From an uncultured Streptomyces sp. (GTDB taxonomy: Bacteria > Actinomycetota > Actinomycetes > Streptomycetales > Streptomycetaceae), in the NCBI RefSeq assembly GCF_947488945.1, contig NZ_CANLBS010000001.1:310001-374000 (forward strand): a stretch of DNA of 64,000 bases, in the 5' to 3' direction. The first letter of the stretch is position 1; every line of letters begins with the position of its first letter. The position numbers and the translations under genes were made by a program. Of this stretch, positions 57,812 through 64,000 are shown piece after piece. Below the pieces are notes generated by a model. The model was given only the letters and a program-made list of their open reading frames with translations. It did no database searches and was not told where the DNA came from.

Positions 57812-58939
57812 ATGACTGCCAACGCTCCGCTCCGCGTCGCTCTCGTCGGCTACGGCCTGGCGGGCTCCGTCTTCCACGCCCCCCTGATCGGCGCCACCGA
57901 GGGCCTCGTGCTCGACACGGTCGTCACGTCGAACGAGGAACGCCGGGCCGAGGCCCGCGCCGAGTTCCCGGACGTGCGGTTCGCCGCGACGCCCGAGGAG
58001 GTGTGGGCCCGTGCGGACGAGCTGGATCTCGTCGTGATCGCCACGCCGAACAAGACGCACGTGCCGGTGGCGCGCGCCGCGCTGGAGGCCGGACTGCCGG
58101 TCGTCGTGGACAAGCCGATCGCCGGCACCGCGGCCGAGGCGCGGGAGCTGGCACGGCTCGCCGAGGAGCGCGGGCTGCTGCTGTCGGTCTTCCAGAACCG
58201 CCGCTGGGACAACGACTTCCGCACCCTGAACCGCCTCATCGAGTCCGGCGAACTGGGCGAGGTGCAGCGTTACGAGTCGCGGTTCGAGCGCTGGCGCCCG
58301 CAGCTCAAGGGCGGCTGGCGCGAGTCGGGCGACCCGGCCGAGATCGGCGGCCTGCTGTACGACCTGGGCAGCCACATCGTCGACCAGGCGCTGGTCCTGT
58401 TCGGCCCCGCGGTCCGGGTGTACGCCGAGTCCGACGCCCGTCGCCCCGGCTCGGCCACCGACGACGACACCTTCATCGCCGTGACCCACGCGAGCGGCGT
58501 CCGCTCGCACCTGTACGCGTCCGCCACCACCGCCCAGCTCGGCCCCCGTCTGCGGGTACTGGGATCCCGCGCCGGATACGTGAAGTACGGCCTGGACCCG
58601 CAGGAGACCGCACTGCGCGAGGGCCTCCGCCCGGTGCCGGGCTCGTCCTGGGGCGAGGAGCCGCAGGAGCTGTGGGGCCGGATCGGCTCCGGCGAGTCGC
58701 CTCTGACCGGCGGCGGCAGCCCGGTCCCGACCCTGCCGGGCGACTACCCCGCGTACTACGCCGCGATCGCCGCCGCCCTCACCGGCAAGGGCGAGAACCC
58801 GGTGACCGCCCTGCAGGCCGCCGCCACCCTGGAGGTCCTGGAGGCGGCCCGCCGTTCGGCCCGCGAGGGGATCACCGTCACCCTCCCCACCGCCCCCACC
58901 GCCCCCACCGCCCCCTCGGACCAGGAGCCGCAGGCATGA
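57812..58939 (+). CDS. Gfo/Idh/MocA-family NAD(P)-dependent oxidoreductase
   Basis: A 375-aa dehydrogenase: Rossmann start LRVALVGYGLAGSVFHAPLI, VVIATPNKTHVPVARAALEAGLPVVVDKPIA with the catalytic-type DKP Lys, SVFQNRRWDNDFRTLNRLI, and the active-site region GGLLYDLGSHIVDQAL (Asp/His). It probably oxidises or reduces a sugar or inositol-type substrate. The stop overlaps the ATG of the next gene (ATGA). The C-terminus has a TAP repeat. ROK-controlled by position. Confidence 0.9.
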   Translation: MTANAPLRVALVGYGLAGSVFHAPLIGATEGLVLDTVVTSNEERRAEARAEFPDVRFAATPEEVWARADELDLVVIATPNKTHVPVARAALEAGLPVVVDKPIAGTAAEARELARLAEERGLLLSVFQNRRWDNDFRTLNRLIESGELGEVQRYESRFERWRPQLKGGWRESGDPAEIGGLLYDLGSHIVDQALVLFGPAVRVYAESDARRPGSATDDDTFIAVTHASGVRSHLYASATTAQLGPRLRVLGSRAGYVKYGLDPQETALREGLRPVPGSSWGEEPQELWGRIGSGESPLTGGGSPVPTLPGDYPAYYAAIAAALTGKGENPVTALQAAATLEVLEAARRSAREGITVTLPTAPTAPTAPSDQEPQA

Positions 58940-59421
58940 CCGAACGCCCCGCACCCGCGACCGTCTCCGAACTGCTCGCCCAGGAACGCCGGCTCACCCT
59001 GCCGCGCTTCGGTTACGAGGAGGCGTACGCCCTCGGCACGCTGCTCGTCCGGCTGGCCCGCGAGCGCAACGCGCCCGTCGCCGTCGACATCCGGCGCGGC
59101 GCCCAGCAGCTCTTCCACGTCGCCCTGCCGGGATCCAGCGCGGACAACGACGCGTGGATCGAGCGCAAGCGCCGCGTGGTGGAGCGGTACGGCGAGAGCT
59201 CCTACCTGGTGGGCACCCGGTTCCGCGCGAAGGGCACCACCTTTGAGCAGTCCTCGCGGCTCGACCCGGACACGTACGCCGCGCACGGCGGTTCGTTCCC
59301 AATCACCGTCGAGGGGGCCGGGGTGATCGGAGCGGTCACCGTGTCCGGGCTCCCGCAGGCCGAGGACCATGCGTTGGTGGTCGAGGCGCTGGAGCGTTTC
59401 CTCAGCACGCCGGAGGAATGA
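58936..59421 (+). CDS. UPF0303 / heme-degrading-domain family protein (HbpS/GlcG-like fold)
   Basis: A 161-aa protein of the UPF0303 group (DUF336-like fold): LPRFGYEEAYALGTLLVRLARERNAPVAVDIRRGAQQLFHVALPGSSADNDAWIERKRRVVERYGESSYLVGTRF ... HGGSFPITVEGAGVIGAVTVSGLPQAEDHALVVEAL. Annotated in databases as a heme-degrading domain, but most members are uncharacterised and commonly sit next to Gfo/Idh/MocA genes. Translationally coupled to that gene here. Confidence 0.85.
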   Translation: MTERPAPATVSELLAQERRLTLPRFGYEEAYALGTLLVRLARERNAPVAVDIRRGAQQLFHVALPGSSADNDAWIERKRRVVERYGESSYLVGTRFRAKGTTFEQSSRLDPDTYAAHGGSFPITVEGAGVIGAVTVSGLPQAEDHALVVEALERFLSTPEE

Positions 59422-59451
59422 ACGCCGGCCCGTCCGGACCGGACGGAAGGG

Positions 59452-59495
59452 CGGAGGGGTGGGCAGTCGGTCATGACCGATTATCCACCCCTCCG
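59452..59495. terminator. Nested palindromes, likely bidirectional terminator
   Basis: Outer arms CGGAGGGGTGG (59452-59462) and CCACCCCTCCG (59485-59495); inside lies the perfect 14-bp palindrome TCGGTCATGACCGA (59467-59480). It sits between convergent genes, 30 bp after the UPF0303 stop. Confidence 0.65.
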
Positions 59496-59671
59496 ATCTC
59501 TTCACGTGCTCCGTCCTCGACGGACGGCAGGCACGCGGTCACGCCCGTGCGCCGGGGCGCCCCGATCCGGCCTCCCGGCGCGGACGTGCCGACCCGGCCG
59601 TCACGACCGGGCGTCGTCACGGGACGGTCGTCCGGGACACCCCGGACGCTCCGGCCGGACCGCGGTCGCAC

Positions 59672-59707
59672 GCCGCGGTCTCACCCCGCGGTCTCACCCC
59701 GCGGTCT
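59672..59707. repeat. Short tandem repeats overlapping the FAH gene stop
   Basis: Unit CCGCGGTCTCACC repeated about 2.7 times (CCGCGGTCTCACC, CCGCGGTCTCACC, CCGCGGTCTAG); the last copy includes the stop codon of the FAH gene. Confidence 0.7.
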
Positions 59708-60566
59708 AGGCGTCCTTGAACTCCTGGCGCTGCCGGCCGAGCCCTTGGATCTCCAGCTCGACGACGTCGCCCGCGCGCAGGTAAGGCTTCGGCTCGGGCT
59801 CGCCCATCGCGACACCGGCCGGCGTGCCCGTGTTGATCACGTCGCCGGGGTAGAGGGTCATGAACTGGCTGAGGTAGCGGACCACTTCGCCGACCGGGAA
59901 GATCTGCTGAGCGGTGGTGCCGTCCTGCTTCAGCTCGCCGTTGACCCAGAGCTTCATCGGCAGGTTCTGCGGGTCCGGCACCTCGTCGGCGGTGACCAGC
60001 CAGGGGCCGAGCGGGTTGAACGTCTCGCAGTTCTTGCCCTTGTCCCAGGTGCCGCCGCGCTCGATCTGGAACTCGCGCTCGGACACGTCGTGCGCGATCG
60101 CGTACCCGGCGACGTGCTCCAGCGCCTCCTCGGCCGAGTCGAGGTAGCGGGCGGTGCGGCCGATGACGACGGCCAGCTCGACCTCCCAGTCCGTCTTGAC
60201 GCTGCGGCGGGGCACCAGAACGGTGTCCTCGGGGCCGACGACGGTGTCTGGCGCCTTGAAGAACAGGATCGGCTCGGCCGGGACGTCCGCGCCGGTCTCC
60301 TTGGCGTGGTCGTGGTAATTCAGCCCGATGCAGACGATCTTGCCGATGCGCGCCAGCGGCGGACCGACCCGGAGCCCATCCGCGTCCAGCTCCGGCAGGC
60401 TCTCCGGCGCGGCGGCCGCCTCCCGTACGCGGGCCAGCGCGGCCTCGTCGGCCAGCAGCGCGCCGTCCACGTCGGGCACGACGCCCGAGAGGTCGCGCAG
60501 GGTTCCGTCCTCGGCGAGGAGCGCCGGGCGTTCCGCACCTGCCGTGCCGACTCGAAGCAACTTCAC
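59706..60566 (-). CDS. Fumarylacetoacetate hydrolase family protein
   Basis: A 286-aa FAH-fold enzyme: KIVCIGLNYHDHAKETG, PILFFKAPDTVVGPEDTVLVP, metal ligands in DWEVELAVVIG, HDVSEREFQIERGGTWDKGKNCETFNPLGPWLV, and GDVINTGTPAGVAMG. The family includes acylpyruvases, oxaloacetate decarboxylases and 2,4-diketo-3-deoxy-fuconate/rhamnonate hydrolases; the length and GTWDKGKNCETF segment fit the latter broad group. GTG at 60566 with GGGGAG upstream. Confidence 0.88.
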   Translation of the reverse strand: MKLLRVGTAGAERPALLAEDGTLRDLSGVVPDVDGALLADEAALARVREAAAAPESLPELDADGLRVGPPLARIGKIVCIGLNYHDHAKETGADVPAEPILFFKAPDTVVGPEDTVLVPRRSVKTDWEVELAVVIGRTARYLDSAEEALEHVAGYAIAHDVSEREFQIERGGTWDKGKNCETFNPLGPWLVTADEVPDPQNLPMKLWVNGELKQDGTTAQQIFPVGEVVRYLSQFMTLYPGDVINTGTPAGVAMGEPEPKPYLRAGDVVELEIQGLGRQRQEFKDA

Positions 60567-60796
60567 GGGTCCAACTCCCCTGGGTCGTATGGGTGCCGGT
60601 CGGTGTAGCGGCCAGCAGAAACCTCGTTCGATCGTCCAAGACATCGGATCAATAAGCAAGACCCGTTCATGGACTGGACCGTCCGTGCACGGAGGGGAAC
60701 GCGAACGGGCCGGTGGAGGAAGGGCGTGGGAGGGGCGACGGGGCGGCGCGAAAAGGGCCGGGCCGTACGGGGGCGGCGCGGGGCCGCCCCCGTACG

Positions 60797-61570
60797 TCAG
60801 GCCGCCGCGGCGACCGCGGTCTCGCCCGTCACCGGCACGTCCCGGTACAGGTAGGCGCGCTCCAGCGCGGTCCACGTGGTGCTGGTGACGACGTACAGCG
60901 CGGCGGCCAGCGGGACCACGGCCACCGTGATCAGGGTGGCGAACGACATCAGCGGCATGATCTTGGTCATCGCGCCCAGGCCCGGCACCGGCTGCCCGTC
61001 GGGGCCGGTGGTGGGCGCCACCGGGTTGGCGGCCATCTGCCGCTTGGTGCGGCGGTAGGTGAACGTGGCGACGACCGCGACGAGCGCGAAGAGCCCCAGG
61101 TAGACCACGCCCTGCGCGCCGAACGCCCCGCCGTGCGCCAGCGCGTCGTGCCAGCGTCCGCCGAGCGGGGCCCCGAAGAGCTGGTGGCCGAGGAGGGCGT
61201 TGGGACCGTCGCCGATCGTCCGGCTGGAGAACAGGTGGTACAGCAGGAAGAAGGCCGGCATCTGGAACAGGCTCGGCAGGCAGCCGGAGAGCGGTGAGAC
61301 CTTCTCCCGGGCGTGCAGTTCCATCAGCTCCTTCTGCATCCGCTCGTTGTTCTTGCCGTGCTTCTTGCGGAGTTCCGCGATCTGCGGCTGGAGCCGGGTG
61401 CGCGCTTTCTGGCCCCGTGCCGCGGCCCGCGAGAGCGGGTGCACGGCGAGCCGGACGAGGGCGGTGAACAGGATGATCGCGGCGGCGGTGGACGCGGTCT
61501 GGAACAGCGGCTGGAGCAGGTCGGCGAGTGCGCCGACCAGGTGCGCGAAAGCGGACATGAACGCGGACAT
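60797..61570 (-). CDS. yidC: YidC/Oxa1-type membrane protein insertase (second-copy type)
   Basis: A 257-aa insertase: short N-terminus, TM1 (ASTAAAIILFTALVRLAVHPL), basic cytosolic loop QKARTRLQPQIAELRKKHGKNNERMQKELMELHAREKVSPLSGCLPSLFQMPAFFLLYHLF, further TMs with FATLITVAVVPLAAALYVVTSTTWTALERAYLYRD. It inserts proteins into the membrane. The chromosomal yidC beside rpmH/rnpA is expected elsewhere; this one lies in a two-gene unit with a DUF6412 gene, so it is a paralogue. ATG with GGAGGG upstream. Confidence 0.9.
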   Translation of the reverse strand: MSAFMSAFAHLVGALADLLQPLFQTASTAAAIILFTALVRLAVHPLSRAAARGQKARTRLQPQIAELRKKHGKNNERMQKELMELHAREKVSPLSGCLPSLFQMPAFFLLYHLFSSRTIGDGPNALLGHQLFGAPLGGRWHDALAHGGAFGAQGVVYLGLFALVAVVATFTYRRTKRQMAANPVAPTTGPDGQPVPGLGAMTKIMPLMSFATLITVAVVPLAAALYVVTSTTWTALERAYLYRDVPVTGETAVAAAA

Positions 61571-61686
61571 GGGTGAGCCCTCCGGGGGTCTCGTCGTGCC
61601 GTGGGAAGCCGTGGGAACGAACAGCGGCAGGACGGGGCCGGGCAGGGGGTGTGTCCGGTACGGGGAGGGCGGAGAGGAAGGCCCTG

Positions 61687-62073
61687 TTACGCGGCGGAAC
61701 CCTGCACGGCGACCGTCAGGAGGGCCCGGCCCGGTGCGCGGGGACGCGTGCGCCCCCGGGCGTCGGGGTCGCGCTGGGGCAGGAACGCGGTGCGTTTCTC
61801 ACGGTCGCGCATGGCGGTGCGCACCCGGGTGCGGGGCACCGGGGAGGCGCACCGCGCGCTCATCACCGAGCAGGCGAGGAGCGCGGACCCGGCCGCGGCG
61901 GTGGCGGCCAGTGCCACCGCCGCGGAGAGGCTGCCGCCGTCGGCGAGCAGCACCTGGGACACGAAGAGGACGAGCAGTCCGGCGGGACGCAGCAGCCGCG
62001 CGAACGCGCCGTGCGGACCGCGCGGCGCGGCCGGGACGAGGGCGTCGCGGAGGCGGTCGGTGCGCTGCCCCAT
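61687..62073 (-). CDS. DUF6412-type small membrane protein, upstream partner of yidC paralogue
   Basis: A 128-aa protein; ATG at 62073 follows GAGGAGGAACG. Two hydrophobic stretches (LLRPAGLLVLFVSQVLLADGG and AVALAATAAAGSALLACSVMSA), then a basic Arg/Pro tail (RTAMRDREKRTAFLPQRDPDARGRTRPRAPGRALL). Function unknown; such genes are linked to yidC2 in streptomycetes. Same strand as yidC, 116 bp upstream. Confidence 0.78.
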   Translation of the reverse strand: MGQRTDRLRDALVPAAPRGPHGAFARLLRPAGLLVLFVSQVLLADGGSLSAAVALAATAAAGSALLACSVMSARCASPVPRTRVRTAMRDREKRTAFLPQRDPDARGRTRPRAPGRALLTVAVQGSAA

Positions 62074-62326
62074 CGTTCCTCCTCGTCGGTTCGGCGGCGG
62101 CCCCGTGGTCACGGGGGTGCGGGTGCGGCCGGTGGCGTCCGGGCCCGCGCTCGACGCACGGTCCGGGGCGGTCGCCGGTCGGTTCCCGCCGGCCCGGAGG
62201 CGCGCGGCTGCGCGCGAGGGCCTTCAGCCGTTATACACGACGGCCCGCGCCGGCAGCAGGGGCCCGCGGCTGCTCCCCCGACCCCCTTCCCCCTTCCCCC
62301 TTCCCCCGCCGCGCCTTCCCGCGCGC

Positions 62327-63835
62327 TCACGCCTCCACGGGGCGCGGCACGGCCGTCGGCGGGTCGAACTCGTCGTGGGCGAGGATCTCCTCGTCGCTCC
62401 GCGGGTCGGTGTCGGGCCGGGTGGCGAAGGTCACCGCCAGCGCCACCACCAGGTTCGCGCCCAGCGCGACCAGCCCCGCGTTGACGCCCCACACCGGATC
62501 GTTGCCGCCGAAGACGAGCACGCACACCGTGGCGACGCCCACCACCAGCCCGCTGAACGCCCCCCGAAACGTCAGCCTCCGCCACACCAGTGCCAGCAGC
62601 ACCATCGGCAGCAGCTGTGCCATCCCCTCGTACGAGATGAGCGACAGCCGCACCAGCGTGTTCGGCGCGGTGTACGTCATCAGCAACGCCAGCACGCCGG
62701 CGAGGACCACCACGGCCTGGGCCGCGCCCTTCTGCCGCTCGCGCAGCCGGGGCAGGTGGCTGAGCACGCTGCGGCCCCACATGGTGCCGATGACCAGCAT
62801 GAAGACCGCCATCGGCACGATGGAGGAGAGCGCGGCGGCGACCCCGACGACGCCGACCGCCCAGGCCGGCAGCGCGTCCACCACCAGCTTGAACAGCGCC
62901 AGGTTCGACTCCGCCCCGACGAGGCCGGGGACGACGAACAGTGCCGCCATGCCGAGCAGCATCGGGACGAAGAGCAGGATGTTGTAGCCGGGCAGCCACA
63001 TGGCGTTGCGCCGCAGGGTGTCCGCGTCGCGGGCGCCGAGGTAGCCCGCCACCGTGGTCGGGAAGATCACCACGGTGAGGGAGTTCAGGAACGACGTGCT
63101 GATGAACCACGCCTGCCCCAGCCCGCTGTCCCCGTGGCCCGGGAAGGTCAGCCACTCGCTCTTCTCGGCGACCAGCCGGTCCAGGAACGGCCCGAACCCG
63201 TCGAAGTAGTGCAGCGGCACGTAGACCGCGAGGAAACCGAGGGTCGCGATGACCAGCACGTCCTTGAGGACCGAGACCCATGCGCTGCCGCGCAGCCCGC
63301 TGATCACGACGAAGCCGGTGGTGACGGCGAACGCGATGAAATAGGCCCATTCCAGGCTGATCGTGCCGTAGGAGAGGGTCGAGACGACCACACCCATGCC
63401 GGTGATCTGGAGCTGGATGTAGGGCAGCAGGAAGACCGTGGCGAGCACGGTGACGAGCACCCCGAGCCAGGGCCGGCCGAACCGGTGCGCCACCATGTCG
63501 GTGATCCCCACCAGGCCGTGCCGGCGCGCGTACGCCCAGAGCATGGGGCCGACGACGTACCCGAGGGCGTAGCCGCAGGACATGTACGCGACGACGTAGA
63601 GGACCGGGGCGCCGTAGTTGTAGCCCCAGCCGGCGGCGCCGAGGTAGCTGAAGCTGGTGTAGCCCTCGCCCGCCATCAGCACCCAGATGAAGACCGGGCC
63701 GAGGCTGCGTCCGCCGACCGACCACTCGGCGAGCCCGCCGCCGCCCCCGCCCCGGCCGCGTACCGCGAAGAGGCCGAGCGCGACGGTGGCGACCATGAAC
63801 ACGCCGAAGACGGAGGTGGCGACGGCGGCGTTCAC
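62327..63835 (-). CDS. Sodium:solute symporter (SSS family)
   Basis: A 502-aa transporter with about 13 membrane segments: VFGVFMVATVALGLFAVRG, EWSVGGRSLGPVFIWVLMAGEGYTSFSYLGAAGWGYNYG, FGRPWLGVLVTVLATVFLLPYIQLQITGMG, FPTTVAGYLGARDADTLRRNAMWLPGYNILLFVPMLLGM. Family symporters import carboxylates, sugars or amino acids with Na+. The pairing with a DUF3311 protein suggests the monocarboxylate/pantothenate-like subgroup. GTG at 63835 overlaps the DUF3311 stop (GTGA). Confidence 0.88.
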   Translation of the reverse strand: MNAAVATSVFGVFMVATVALGLFAVRGRGGGGGGLAEWSVGGRSLGPVFIWVLMAGEGYTSFSYLGAAGWGYNYGAPVLYVVAYMSCGYALGYVVGPMLWAYARRHGLVGITDMVAHRFGRPWLGVLVTVLATVFLLPYIQLQITGMGVVVSTLSYGTISLEWAYFIAFAVTTGFVVISGLRGSAWVSVLKDVLVIATLGFLAVYVPLHYFDGFGPFLDRLVAEKSEWLTFPGHGDSGLGQAWFISTSFLNSLTVVIFPTTVAGYLGARDADTLRRNAMWLPGYNILLFVPMLLGMAALFVVPGLVGAESNLALFKLVVDALPAWAVGVVGVAAALSSIVPMAVFMLVIGTMWGRSVLSHLPRLRERQKGAAQAVVVLAGVLALLMTYTAPNTLVRLSLISYEGMAQLLPMVLLALVWRRLTFRGAFSGLVVGVATVCVLVFGGNDPVWGVNAGLVALGANLVVALAVTFATRPDTDPRSDEEILAHDEFDPPTAVPRPVEA

Positions 63836-64000
63836 CGGCGGTCCCCCCGCCGTGTCATCCATACGGCGAACGGCGTCAGCACCGTCGCGCCGAGCAGCCA
63901 CACGAAGAGGAACGGCAGCCCGAACACCACCGGCGTGACGCGGTTCACGAACGGGAGGGCCCCCAGGTACAACACGTACGGGAGCAGCAGCCACAACACC
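63832..64000 (-). CDS. DUF3311 small membrane protein, 5' part cut by the window
   Basis: Partial. The readable C-terminal 55 codons give VLWLLLPYVLYLGALPFV, then NRVTPVVFGLPFLFVWLLG, then ATVLTPFAVWMTRRGDRR, two membrane helices with a basic end. DUF3311 proteins are 60-90 aa and are commonly encoded directly before SSS symporters as here, with overlapping stop/start. Probably an accessory subunit. Confidence 0.8.
   Translation of the reverse strand, partial: VLWLLLPYVLYLGALPFVNRVTPVVFGLPFLFVWLLGATVLTPFAVWMTRRGDRR

Overview
The window reads as a chromosomal segment of a Streptomyces (or very close actinomycete). G+C is very high with strongly G/C-biased third codon positions, many genes start with GTG, and several families are typical of the genus: a type II polyketide synthase, a CebR/CebEFG/BglC cello-oligosaccharide system with its exact operator, DasR-type sites, an AA10 LPMO, a class F sortase and a LAxTG surface protein. 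I see no insertion sequence, prophage, integrase, CRISPR array, rRNA or replication origin.

Layout. 65-1021 is a polar amino-acid-type binding lipoprotein. 1110-7420 is a compact type II PKS island: a serine-type KAS III (DpsC-like), an acyltransferase (DpsD-like), KS-alpha, KS-beta/CLF, ACP and a two-domain aromatase/cyclase. No ketoreductase, tailoring enzyme, exporter or dedicated regulator lies beside it. Three copies of TCCAG-N5-CTGGA precede its transcription units. 7538-14060 is the cebR-bglC-cebG-cebF-cebE locus with three CebR boxes. 14695-19746 is an aspartate decarboxylation module with two AspT-like exchangers and AspD. 19804-25636 holds singletons: a hexapeptide acetyltransferase, a spermidine-synthase-like protein, an HTH/TPR regulator, a histidine phosphatase and a PAP2 phosphatase.

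25533-29718 is a tightly overlapping three-gene operon: an Fe-S PD-(D/E)XK nuclease, a 546-aa protein of unknown function and an SF1B helicase. Together they look like a split Dna2/AddAB-style enzyme. 31145-42758 contains three identical tRNA-Lys(CUU) genes. Between them lie a secreted M6 protease, a PAS-GGDEF-EAL protein, a luciferase-like monooxygenase, an Asp/Glu-racemase-superfamily enzyme, an IclR regulator, the LPMO, an SPFH protein and a cell-wall peptidase. 43021-44242 is a class F sortase with its neighbour surface protein.

45216-53756 is an aminophosphonate uptake and catabolism locus. It has a FAD amine oxidoreductase, a PhnX-like HAD hydrolase, an ABC transporter (ATPase, two permeases, binding protein), a secreted alkaline-phosphatase-superfamily enzyme and a DasR-like GntR regulator. 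Two GGTCTAGACC-like sites precede its two promoters. 54012-64000 carries a DHFR-like reductase, a LAxTG surface protein, a divergent ROK regulator/Gfo-Idh-MocA pair with a UPF0303 gene, an FAH-family enzyme, a second YidC with a DUF6412 protein, and a sodium:solute symporter with a DUF3311 subunit cut by the window end.

All calls come from reading the sequence and its translations and from recalled family knowledge. No database search was run.
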